A stretch of 32,143 nt of DNA from positions 1 to 32,143 of the forward strand of contig NZ_DAIEIF010000033.1 in assembly GCF_027352905.1 (NCBI RefSeq). The letters run 5' to 3'. This document shows positions 17,500 through 24,300 of the stretch, one piece after another; position 1 is the first letter of the stretch; each line of letters opens with the position of its first letter. Both the position numbers and the translations under genes were made by a program. This DNA is from Acidocella sp. Lineage in GTDB: Bacteria; Pseudomonadota; Alphaproteobacteria; Acetobacterales; Acetobacteraceae. The notes under the pieces were generated by a model. It was not told the DNA's origin and did not search any database. It was given only the letters and a program-made list of their open reading frames with translations.

Positions 17500-18648
17500 C
17501 TAGGCCGGAATCAGGCTGCCGTTTTTCCAATTCTGCAGGGTGACGAAGCTGCGGCTGTTCTGGCCCGCATTGTCGAAAGCCGCGCCGAACCCGTTGGCGA
17601 GCGCCCCTTTTGGTAAATTCACCTGGCGCAGCGCCGCCAGCAGCCGGGCCGGATCATCTCCGGCGGCGCGCAGCGTGTCGAACACCAGCTTGGCGCCGAC
17701 ATAAGCGGTGCAGGACTCCGCCGAGCGCGGCTGCACGGCGAATTTCGCCTCGTAAGCGGCGGCGATGGCCGCGGCCGGGCCGGGATAAAAGGGCGCGGCG
17801 ATGACGAAGGCGCCATCCAGCGCCGCGCCCAGCGCTTCCTGCGTCTCGCGCTGAGCGTAGCCGGTGCCCATGCCGATCAGCGCCGCCGGCCTCCAGCCCA
17901 GCTCTCTCATCGCCTGGAACGCCACCAGCGCATCATCCGCTCCCGCAGCGTGCAGCAGCACTTCTACCTTGGCGCGCATCATCCGCCCGGCCTGGTCGGC
18001 GAGACCGGAGGCATCCTCCGGATAACCCGCCGCCAGGGTAAGAGGCAGCCCCGCCATCTTCAGCGCCGCGAGGGTGGCGGCGGCGATCGCGCCATCCGTG
18101 GCGCCGGCGTTGAAAAGCAGCCCCAGTCTGCGCCCGGCGAAGCGGGCGCGAATGGTGGCGGCGGCAAGCTGGGCGGTCATGCTGGTGGACGGACCGGTGC
18201 GCAGCAGGAATTTGAAACCGCGCGTCATGATGCCATCCGCGGGCGCGGTCAGTTCGATGAACGGAATCTGGGCCAGTTCCGCCGCCGCTGTCGCGGGGTA
18301 GGAGAGGGCGGAACTGCCGCTGCCGAACAGGATGCCGGCATGGGCGTCTTTGATCAGGCGGTTTACGGCGCCAGCGGCGGCGGCCTGGCTGGGCATATCC
18401 GCCGTGGCCAGGCTGACCGGCTTGCCGGCAATGCCGCCTTGGGCGTTTATGGTGTCGATGGCCAGCTGAAGGCCGCGCAGGGTTTCATCGCCGCCTAGCG
18501 CATAAGGGCCGGAAAGGGGCAGCGCCGCGCCGAAACGCGGTCCGGCCTGCGTGGATTGTGCCTGGCCGGCCCCGCCCGCCTGGGCGCGCGCGGCCAGGCC
18601 GAGCGAAAGGGCGGCGCCCAGCAGGCAACGGCGGGAGGAAGAGGCCAT
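17500..18648 (-). CDS. Periplasmic substrate-binding protein, branched-chain amino acid ABC type
   Basis: 382 residues. The N-terminus MASSSRRCLLGAALSLGLAARAQA is an export signal with a twin-arginine look (SRRCLLG), cleaved near AQA-GG. The mature part has the Peripla_BP_6 (LivJ-like) pattern: FGAALPLSGPYALGGDETLRGLQLAIDTINAQGGIAG at the start, IPFIELTAPADGIMTRGFKFLLRTGPS, and RLGLLFNAGATDGAIAAATLAAL. Such proteins capture amino acids, amides or aromatic compounds for LIV-type transporters. No permease or ATPase genes are next to it, so it is an orphan here. It precedes the efflux operon by 119 bases on the same strand; the separate promoter in that gap argues against one transcript. The ligand is unknown. 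Confidence 0.88.
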   Translation of the reverse strand: MASSSRRCLLGAALSLGLAARAQAGGAGQAQSTQAGPRFGAALPLSGPYALGGDETLRGLQLAIDTINAQGGIAGKPVSLATADMPSQAAAAGAVNRLIKDAHAGILFGSGSSALSYPATAAAELAQIPFIELTAPADGIMTRGFKFLLRTGPSTSMTAQLAAATIRARFAGRRLGLLFNAGATDGAIAAATLAALKMAGLPLTLAAGYPEDASGLADQAGRMMRAKVEVLLHAAGADDALVAFQAMRELGWRPAALIGMGTGYAQRETQEALGAALDGAFVIAAPFYPGPAAAIAAAYEAKFAVQPRSAESCTAYVGAKLVFDTLRAAGDDPARLLAALRQVNLPKGALANGFGAAFDNAGQNSRSFVTLQNWKNGSLIPA

Positions 18649-18675
18649 GCCCGCCTAACTCGCACCCGCCCCGGC

Positions 18676-18706
18676 TTGACGCAAGCGGGGGAAACGGCGC
18701 GATATG
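18676..18706 (+). promoter_or_regulatory. Possible promoter of the quinone oxidoreductase gene, leaderless layout
   Basis: TTGACG (18676-18681) lies 36 bases before the ATG at 18712. GATATG (18701-18706) stands at the -10 position, but matches poorly and has a 19-base spacer. No ribosome site precedes the ATG. The layout parallels that at 10188-10225. Confidence 0.3.
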
Positions 18707-18711
18707 CGCCC

Positions 18712-19710
18712 ATGAACCTGCCCCCGACGATGCGCTATATCGATGTCCCTCAGCCCGGCGGCCCCGAGGCGATGGTGCTGGCCACCGGCCCGCTGCCCGT
18801 GCCCAAGGATGATGAGATTTTGCTTCGGGTGCAGGTGGCCGGGGTGAACCGGCCGGACGTTCAGCAGCGCAAGGGCCTCTACCCGCCGCCGCCTGGCGCC
18901 AGCCCGGTCCTGGGGCTGGAGGCGGCGGGCGAGGTGGTGGCGCTCGGCCCGATGGCGAGCGGCTTTTTCCCGGGCCAGAAAGTCACCGCTCTCTGCAATG
19001 GCGGCGCTTATGCGGAGTATGTCGCGGTCCCATGCGGGCAATGCCTGCGCTGGCCGGAGGGCTATACCGCCGAGGCAGCCGCCGCCCTGCCCGAGAATTT
19101 CTTCACCGTCTGGGCCAACGTCTTCGACATGGCGCAATTGCGGCCCGAGGAAAGCCTGCTCGTCCATGGCGGCACGTCGGGCATCGGCCTCACCGCCCTG
19201 CAACTAGCGCGGGCGCAGGGCTCGGACGTGTTCGCTACCGCCGGCTCGGCGGAAAAATGCGCCTTTATCGAGCGGTATGGGGCTATTTCCATCAACTATA
19301 AATCCACGGATTTTCAGCCGGTGGTTAGCGATAAAACCAACAAGCGCGGGGTGGATGTGGTGCTCGACATGGTTGGCGCCCCCTATACCCAGCGCAACCT
19401 CAAATGCCTGGCGCCGCGCGGACGCTTGGTGCAGGTGGCTTTCATGCAAGGTTCCAAGGCGGAGATCGACCTTATGCCGGTGATGCTGAAACGGCTGACC
19501 ATCACCGGCTCCACGATGCGCCCGCGCAGCACCGCCGAAAAAGCCGCCATCGCCGCCGCGCTGAAGCAAAAGGTCTGGCCGCTGCTGGAGCAGGGAAAGG
19601 TAGCGCCCGTGATCCATAAGGTGTTTCCGCTGGAAAAAGTGGCCGAGGCGCATGCTTTGATGGAATCCAGCGCCCATATCGGCAAAATCCTTTTGGCCGT
19701 CGCGCCTTGA
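18712..19710 (+). CDS. NAD(P)H:quinone oxidoreductase, zinc-free MDR family (PIG3-like)
   Basis: 332 residues. Medium-chain reductase with the quinone reductase pattern: VQVAGVNRPDVQQRKGLYPPPPGASPVLGLEAAGEVVALG at the N-terminal half, no catalytic zinc cysteine pattern, then LLVHGGTSGIGLTALQLARAQG, the Rossmann nucleotide-binding loop, and GVDVVLDMVGAPYTQRNLKCLAPRGRLV. The PPPPGASPVLGLE region places it with TP53I3/PIG3-type quinone reductases. It would reduce quinones or enals in the cytoplasm using NADPH. Starts at 18712 (MNLPPTMRY) and 18730 are both possible; neither has a Shine-Dalgarno. A small lipoprotein gene begins four bases after its stop. Confidence 0.93.
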   Translation: MNLPPTMRYIDVPQPGGPEAMVLATGPLPVPKDDEILLRVQVAGVNRPDVQQRKGLYPPPPGASPVLGLEAAGEVVALGPMASGFFPGQKVTALCNGGAYAEYVAVPCGQCLRWPEGYTAEAAAALPENFFTVWANVFDMAQLRPEESLLVHGGTSGIGLTALQLARAQGSDVFATAGSAEKCAFIERYGAISINYKSTDFQPVVSDKTNKRGVDVVLDMVGAPYTQRNLKCLAPRGRLVQVAFMQGSKAEIDLMPVMLKRLTITGSTMRPRSTAEKAAIAAALKQKVWPLLEQGKVAPVIHKVFPLEKVAEAHALMESSAHIGKILLAVAP

Positions 19711-19714
19711 CGCC

Positions 19715-20038
19715 GTGAGACGCCGCTTCCTTGTCCTGGCGGGGCTGCCGCTCGCTGCCTGCGCCAGCCATCCGCAAAGCCCGGCCGCCGCCGCGAACGC
19801 GGCCGCCTGCACCCAGGCCGCTGATCAAGCCTATCAGAATAGCACGCTCAATCTACAGGGCCGCACCCTGCAAAACGGGCTGCGCTATGGCGGCCCCAAC
19901 GAGGTCTTTCAGGGAGAGCGCCTGGGCGCGGAAAACGACCGGTCTCTCCAAATCGCTCATTGCGAGGAATACGGCACGCTGAGCGGACCGCCCGCGCCAG
20001 ACACGGCGCCCGCCGTCACCCCCCATATCGTCGACTGA
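19715..20038 (+). CDS. Small putative lipoprotein
   Basis: 107 residues, start GTG at 19715, four bases after the previous stop. The N-terminus MRRRFLVLAGLPLAAC is a lipoprotein signal with the lipobox ending at C16. The mature part is Ala-rich, then contains YQNSTLNLQGRTLQNGLRYGG and two more cysteines. I do not recognise the family. It lies between the quinone reductase and RidA genes on the same strand and is probably co-transcribed. The clear signal peptide and the spacing make a real gene likely. Confidence 0.68.
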   Translation: MRRRFLVLAGLPLAACASHPQSPAAAANAAACTQAADQAYQNSTLNLQGRTLQNGLRYGGPNEVFQGERLGAENDRSLQIAHCEEYGTLSGPPAPDTAPAVTPHIVD

Positions 20039-20053
20039 ACGGGAGTATCTGCC

Positions 20054-20404
20054 ATGAGCCGCATTATCCGCACCGAAGCCACCCCCATCCTTGCCAAGGC
20101 GGTGGAATATCATGGCTTCATTTATACCATGGGGGTGGTGGCGCGGGACCCCTCCGGGGACATCACCGCCCAGACCAAGGATGTGCTGGAACAGATCGAC
20201 GCCTTGCTGGAAACGCATGGCACCGACCATACCCGCCTGCTCCAGGCGCATATCTGGCTTAAAAATATCGCGGATCGGGAAGCTATGAATACTGTCTGGG
20301 CCGCCTGGCTTCCGCCAGGCCAGGCCCCTGCCCGCGCCTGCGTGGAAGCGAAGCTGGCCAGCCCCGATTATCTGGTTGAGATTATGATCACCGCCTGTCG
20401 GTGA
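20054..20404 (+). CDS. RidA family protein (YjgF/YER057c/UK114)
   Basis: 116 residues, typical length. The N-terminal SRIIRTEATPILAKAVEYHGFIYTMGVVARD, the middle QTKDVLEQIDALLETHGTDHTRLLQAHIWLKNIAD and the end PARACVEAKLASPDYLVEIMITA match the RidA fold, including the arginine of the RACVE motif that binds the carboxylate of the substrate. Enamine/imine deaminases of this kind hydrolyse reactive 2-aminoacrylate and related imines. The TG..A pattern differs from archetypal RidA, so it may be one of the Rid subfamilies (Rid4-7) whose substrates are unknown. A GGGAG ribosome site lies eight bases upstream. Confidence 0.9.
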   Translation: MSRIIRTEATPILAKAVEYHGFIYTMGVVARDPSGDITAQTKDVLEQIDALLETHGTDHTRLLQAHIWLKNIADREAMNTVWAAWLPPGQAPARACVEAKLASPDYLVEIMITACR

Positions 20405-20466
20405 AGCATCATCAAACGGAGAATCATTAATAATTAGTATATTAGACGCGGTTTAGCTCCCCCGAC

Positions 20467-20494
20467 TCGCCTGCTTTAAAAGCCAGCCAGGCGA
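20467..20494. repeat. Nested inverted repeat in the ridA-CHAP gap
   Basis: The 275-base gap 20405-20679 is the longest non-coding stretch of the window. It holds an AT-rich patch (20425-20455) and this element: arms TCGCCTG and CAGGCGA with a 14-base loop, which itself contains the palindrome GCTTTAAAAGC. A further GAAAATTTTC palindrome lies near 20528, and TCACAG occurs twice (20641, 20650). No T-run follows the hairpin, so it is not a clear terminator; it could be an operator or an mRNA structure. Confidence 0.35.
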
Positions 20495-20679
20495 AGCGGC
20501 AAAGAAAATTGCGGTTCCGTCTTTTAGGAAAATTTTCTTATTCCGCGGCGCGCCGGCTCGTCTCCGCTAAAAAATCATGTCTCTGTGGTAATTTTGCCGC
20601 AATAATGGATTGCATATCACGCACCCCACCCTTAGCAGCTTCACAGATGTCACAGCGCTTGCAGATGGTGGTCTGGGGA

Positions 20680-21453
20680 ATGGTAGATAGGACGTCTAAG
20701 AAAAAAACCGGCACGGGAGCCTGTCTTCGCATATGGCTGGCGGGAGCATCATTGGCGATGATGGCCGCTTTCTCCCCTGCCGCTGCGCAAACCACCCACA
20801 GCCATACCACTCATACGGCGAGCGCGCATGGCAAAACGGGCCATCATGTTGCCGCCAGCACCACGCATAGCTCCCCGCATCGCACCCCCGTCCGGCCCCG
20901 CGTCGCCAGCCACAACCATCATCATTACGCCTCCTCCGGACATAGAAGCCACAAGCGAATCGCCGCCCAATATCGTCATTCAGGTTTGCAATGCGTGCCT
21001 TATGCGCGCGAGGTGTCGCACATCCAGTTATCCGGCAACGCGTTTCTCTGGTGGGCGCAAGCCGCGGGGCGCTACGCCCGCGGCAATGAGCCGGAGGTCG
21101 GCTCGGTGCTGAATTTCCGTTCAATCGGCCGGATGCCGCTTGGCCATGTCGCGGTGGTGACAGCGGTGCTCGACCCCCGCACCATTCTCGTGACCCAAGC
21201 CAATTGGGTGCGCGGCAGCATCACCAATGATGTGACCGTGCAGGATGTCTCCGCGAATAATGATTGGACCGAGGTCAAGGTGGAACTCGGCGATTCCAGC
21301 ACGATGGGCGCCGCCTATCCCACCTATGGCTTCATCTATAACCGGCCCGACACGGGCATGACCATCGCCTCCAGCGCCAGCCGCAACGAGGTCGCTGAGG
21401 CCCCGCCCGCGCGCCCGCTGGCCAGCCAGGCGCCGAACCGCAACCTGCAATAA
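20680..21453 (+). CDS. Secreted CHAP-domain amidase with a His-rich linker
   Basis: 257 residues from the ATG at 20680; an ATG at 20665 is also possible, and neither has a good ribosome site. Residues 1-36 are a signal peptide ending in SPAAAQ. Residues 38-100 are low-complexity and contain 15 histidines, with Ser, Thr and Lys. Residues about 103-222 form a CHAP domain with likely catalytic Cys105 in LQCVPYAR, His156 in LGHVAVV and Asn175 in TQANW. CHAP enzymes cut peptidoglycan as amidases or endopeptidases, or act in division. Similar secreted CHAP proteins are common in Acetobacteraceae. The tail (223-257) is Pro/Ala-rich. The His-rich linker may bind metal or act as a pH-dependent wall anchor; this is inference. 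Confidence 0.82.
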   Translation: MVDRTSKKKTGTGACLRIWLAGASLAMMAAFSPAAAQTTHSHTTHTASAHGKTGHHVAASTTHSSPHRTPVRPRVASHNHHHYASSGHRSHKRIAAQYRHSGLQCVPYAREVSHIQLSGNAFLWWAQAAGRYARGNEPEVGSVLNFRSIGRMPLGHVAVVTAVLDPRTILVTQANWVRGSITNDVTVQDVSANNDWTEVKVELGDSSTMGAAYPTYGFIYNRPDTGMTIASSASRNEVAEAPPARPLASQAPNRNLQ

Positions 21454-21458
21454 ATCCT

Positions 21459-21490
21459 AACCCGCCATATTGCGGGTTTCCTTGGTTTTG
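21459..21490 (+). terminator. Intrinsic terminator after the CHAP gene
   Basis: Stem AACCCGC / GCGGGTT with a 6-base loop (21459-21478), followed by an interrupted T-rich tail. It begins six bases after the CHAP stop codon. Confidence 0.7.
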
Positions 21491-21516
21491 CCAACACCTC
21501 CCAGCTTGGCTACTCT
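21488..21516 (+). promoter_or_regulatory. Predicted promoter of the nitroreductase gene
   Basis: TTGCCA (21488-21493), a 17-base spacer and TACTCT (21511-21516). Transcription would start near 21523 and give a leader of about 25 bases carrying the AGGAGG ribosome site. The -10 matches only at the key T, A and final T. Confidence 0.35.
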
Positions 21517-21547
21517 GGCGGTCGCTACTCAACCCAAGGAGGGATGC

Positions 21548-22138
21548 ATGACCACCGTCAATTCCCGTAGCGCTGACCATCCGATCGAACCGGTTTTTCT
21601 TGAGCGCTGGTCCCCGCGCGCCTTCACTGGCGAGGAAATTTCCGAGCACACGCTCCGCACCATGCTCGAGGCGGCGCGCTGGGCGCCCTCCTCTTATAAC
21701 TCCCAGCCTTGGCGTTTTCTCTATGCCCGGCGGGACAATGCCCATTGGGACAAGTTCCTGCGCCTTCTCAACGAATTCAATCAAAGCTGGGTGAAAACCG
21801 CTTCTGCCATCCTATTCGTCGTATCCTCCGAAACCATGTCGGTGCCGGGACAGGACGCCCAGGTCCCGTCCCACAGCCATTCCTTTGATGCCGGGGCGGC
21901 CTGGGCCTATCTCGCCCTCCAGGCAACCTTCATGGGCTGGCACGCCCACGGCATGACCGGGGTGGATTTCGACCGGGTCTACACGGAACTGAAGGTGCCG
22001 CCGGGGCACCGGGTGGAGGCGGCCATCGCCATTGGCCGGCTCGGCCCCAAAACCCTGCTGCCGCCCGAGCTGCAGGCCCGCGAGGCTCCCAGCCCCCGCA
22101 AACCGCTCACCGAATTCGTCTTCGAGGGCGGATTTTAA
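21548..22138 (+). CDS. Nitroreductase family protein
   Basis: 196 residues from the ATG at 21548, with AGGAGG just upstream at proper spacing; the frame upstream of it is open but covers the terminator of the previous gene. The N-terminal RRAFTGEEI-like stretch RWSPRAFTGEEISEHTLRTMLEAARWAPSS followed by YNSQPWRFLY is the FMN-binding signature of nitroreductases, and the C-terminal AAIAIGRLGPKTLLPPELQ is also typical. It is an FMN enzyme using NAD(P)H to reduce nitro groups, quinones or related oxidants. The true substrate is unknown. It has its own promoter and a strong terminator, so it forms a single-gene unit. Confidence 0.92.
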   Translation: MTTVNSRSADHPIEPVFLERWSPRAFTGEEISEHTLRTMLEAARWAPSSYNSQPWRFLYARRDNAHWDKFLRLLNEFNQSWVKTASAILFVVSSETMSVPGQDAQVPSHSHSFDAGAAWAYLALQATFMGWHAHGMTGVDFDRVYTELKVPPGHRVEAAIAIGRLGPKTLLPPELQAREAPSPRKPLTEFVFEGGF

Positions 22139-22158
22139 CCCGGACCGGCCGGCAAAAT

Positions 22159-22190
22159 GGCTCTTCCGTGTGGCACGGAAGAGCCTTTTT
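22159..22190 (+). terminator. Strong intrinsic terminator between nitroreductase and mdh
   Basis: Perfect 12-bp stem GGCTCTTCCGTG / CACGGAAGAGCC with a 3-base loop, followed by TTTTT. The mirror strand has a shorter T-run (ATTTTG), so it may serve both convergent genes. Confidence 0.92.
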
Positions 22191-22208
22191 GATAGGAATG
22201 AAGCCCTT

Positions 22209-23189
22209 TTACTTCAGAAGATCGGCCACGGCGGCCTCTTCCTCCAGCAACTCTTTCAGCGTGATATCGAAGCGGGATTTGGAAAATTCATCCATCGGCA
22301 GGCCCTCGACGCGCTGATATTCGCCCTGAGCGCAGGTGACGGGCACGCCGAACATCACGTCCTTGGGAACCCCATAAGATCCATCGGAAGGGACGCCCAT
22401 GGAGACCCATTTGCCGTTGGTGCCAAGCACCCAGTCCCGCACATGGTCGATGGCGGCATTGGCGGCGGAGGCGGCGGAGGACAGGCCGCGCGCCTCGATG
22501 ATCGCCGCGCCGCGCTTGCCCACGGCGGGAAGATAGACATTCCGGTACCAATCCTCGTCATTGATGATCTCGGAGAGCTTCTTGCCGCCAGCGGTGGCGA
22601 AACGGTAATCCGCATACATGGTGGGCGAGTGATTGCCCCATACCGCGACCTTCTCGATTTCGGTCACGGGCAGCCTGGCCTTCTCGGACAGCATGGAAAC
22701 CGCGCGGTTATGGTCCAGCCGCATCATGGAGGTGAAGTTCTTCTTCGGCAGATCCGGGGCGGATTTCATCGCGATATAGGCGTTGGTGTTGGCTGGGTTG
22801 CCAACCACCAGAACCTTCACCTCGCGTTTGGCGACATCGTTCAGCGCCTTGCCTTGCACCTTGAAAATTTCGGCATTGGCGGCCAGCAGATCGCGGCGCT
22901 CCATGCCCGGACCGCGCGGGCGCGAACCAATGAGAATGGCGATGTCGGCGTCCTTGAACGCGATGCGGGGATCATCGGTGGGGATGACGCCCGCGAGCAA
23001 GGGAAAGGCGCAATCCTGCAATTCCATGATGACGCCGGTCAGGGCCTTCTGCGCTTGCGGCAGGTCAAGGAGATTCAAAATGACCGGCGTATCCTTGCCG
23101 AGCAGATCGCCATTGGCGATCCGGAAAAGAATGGCGTAGCCAATCTGGCCAGCCGCGCCAGTAACGGCGACGCGCACGGGGGATTTCAT
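22209..23189 (-). CDS. mdh: Malate dehydrogenase, cytosolic-type (MDH type 2)
   Basis: 326 residues. The NAD-binding [42 protein letters not shown] with substrate arginines, [13 protein letters not shown], and the catalytic histidine in [11 protein letters not shown] define the eukaryotic-cytosol-like malate dehydrogenase group, also found in Mycobacterium, Chlamydia and some proteobacteria. It interconverts malate and oxaloacetate in the TCA cycle. Most alphaproteobacteria use a shorter, lactate-dehydrogenase-like MDH, so the type is worth noting. The start at 23189 has AAGGAG eight bases upstream and a promoter 31-58 bases upstream. The enzyme ends before a strong shared terminator. Confidence 0.97.
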   Translation of the reverse strand: MKSPVRVAVTGAAGQIGYAILFRIANGDLLGKDTPVILNLLDLPQAQKALTGVIMELQDCAFPLLAGVIPTDDPRIAFKDADIAILIGSRPRGPGMERRDLLAANAEIFKVQGKALNDVAKREVKVLVVGNPANTNAYIAMKSAPDLPKKNFTSMMRLDHNRAVSMLSEKARLPVTEIEKVAVWGNHSPTMYADYRFATAGGKKLSEIINDEDWYRNVYLPAVGKRGAAIIEARGLSSAASAANAAIDHVRDWVLGTNGKWVSMGVPSDGSYGVPKDVMFGVPVTCAQGEYQRVEGLPMDEFSKSRFDITLKELLEEEAAVADLLK

Positions 23190-23219
23190 AGCTTGGTCTC
23201 CTTCCTTGAGGGCAGGTTC

Positions 23220-23247
23220 CCCATAGAACCTTAGACCAGCCCGTCAA
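23220..23247 (-). promoter_or_regulatory. Predicted mdh promoter
   Basis: Minus strand TTGACG (23247-23242), 16-base spacer, TATGGG (23225-23220). Transcription would start about 23213 and leave a 24-base leader with the AAGGAG site. Confidence 0.42.
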
Positions 23248-23259
23248 GCCCCGCCGCCA

Positions 23260-24132
23260 TCAGCCGACGACCAGGGAAATCGGGGCCAAGGCGCTCATCA
23301 CCCGGCTGGGGGTGGCGGGCAGAAAATCCCCATCGGCCTGGGTAAAAACGCGGTTATCGGGCGTTGTGAATTCTACCTGCGTGGCGCTCATCACCCGCAC
23401 GCCGGGGCAGCGCGGCAACAACCCCAGGGGCAACGCCGCCCCCGCCATCAGAGCGGGCAGCGTGCCGGGTTTCTCGAACAGCACGACCTGAAACCCCGGC
23501 GCCTCTGGGTGGGCCTGGGGGGCGAGCAGGTACGGCCCGCCATAGAGCCGGCCCTTGCTGACGATGACGCTCGCCACCTGATGCGCCGTCCCATCCACGC
23601 TCACCCGCACCGGCGGAAAATCATAGGCGATGCTCTCCCAGAAGGACTGCCAGACATAGGCGCCCTTGCCGAAGGCCCGTTTGAAGAGCGGCTTCACCCC
23701 CTTAACCACCGCGCCATCGAAACCGAGGCCCAGCATCTGCACAAAGACGTGCTCTCCGCCCGGCAGTTTCGCGAGTCCCGGCCAGAGCCGCCTGCAACGC
23801 CGGTAGGCCAGGGCATTGGCGATGGCGCGGGGGGCGAGGGAGAGCTTGAATTCGCGCGCCAGAACATTGGCGGTGCCAAGGGGGATGACACCGAGCGCGG
23901 TCTGGCTGCCGATCAGCCCGTTCGCCACCTCGGCAATGGTGCCGTCCCCGCCAGCGGCGACCACCATGGCTTCTCCCTCCAGCGCGGCCTGCAGGGCCAG
24001 GTCGCGGGCATGGCCGGGATGCTGCGTCTCCGCCACCTCGACCTTGACGCCATTTTCCACCAGCAGATCGAGAACCCGCCACAAAGCCGCCGCGCGCCGG
24101 CGCCCCGCTACGGGATTGAAAATGATCAGCAA
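23260..24132 (-). CDS. Diacylglycerol kinase family lipid kinase (YegS/BmrU-like)
   Basis: 290 residues with the DAGK catalytic fold: IIFNPVAGRRRAA at the N-terminus, VVAAGGDGTIAEVANGL with the GGDGT nucleotide-binding motif, IPLGTANVLAREF, and GLGFDGAVVKGVKPLFK. It phosphorylates diacylglycerol or a related lipid on the cytoplasmic side of the membrane. The start is TTG at 24132-24130 with GGAGG eight bases upstream; no ATG or GTG exists in frame before the conserved N-terminus. A second strong site, AAGGAGG near 24163-24169, has no start codon at a usable distance. It is divergent from the LpxH-like gene and 70 bases downstream of mdh on the same strand. Confidence 0.92.
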   Translation of the reverse strand: MLIIFNPVAGRRRAAALWRVLDLLVENGVKVEVAETQHPGHARDLALQAALEGEAMVVAAGGDGTIAEVANGLIGSQTALGVIPLGTANVLAREFKLSLAPRAIANALAYRRCRRLWPGLAKLPGGEHVFVQMLGLGFDGAVVKGVKPLFKRAFGKGAYVWQSFWESIAYDFPPVRVSVDGTAHQVASVIVSKGRLYGGPYLLAPQAHPEAPGFQVVLFEKPGTLPALMAGAALPLGLLPRCPGVRVMSATQVEFTTPDNRVFTQADGDFLPATPSRVMSALAPISLVVG

Positions 24133-24247
24133 CGACTCGGCCTCCGCGCGAAAAGGGAAACCTCCTTATTGCCCGCCGGAAATGACGGTCGCATGGCGGG
24201 TTCGTGACGCCTCAATGACATTTAAATTTTAAGATTTCCCTGATTCC

Positions 24248-24271
24248 GTCACCGAAACTTCACTGTCACCG
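24248..24271. repeat. Two direct GTCACCG repeats in the divergent region 24133-24300
   Basis: GTCACCG occurs at 24248-24254 and 24265-24271, 17 bases apart, in the 168-base gap between the lipid kinase and the LpxH-like gene. An AT-rich run with TTTAAATTTTAA lies just upstream. The repeats could be a regulator site; the spacing does not fit a Pho box. No clear promoter is seen. Confidence 0.3.
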
Positions 24272-24300
24272 GCACGGCGCGGCGGCTTATTTGCCTCGCC

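Noticed and set aside
20509-20679. Extended N-terminus of the CHAP protein from a TTG at 20509
   Set aside because: It would bury the signal peptide about 60 residues inside the protein.
24248-24271. Pho box before the LpxH-like gene
   Set aside because: GTCACCG repeats resemble half-sites, but the spacing is 17 rather than 11 bases and the AT-rich linker is missing.
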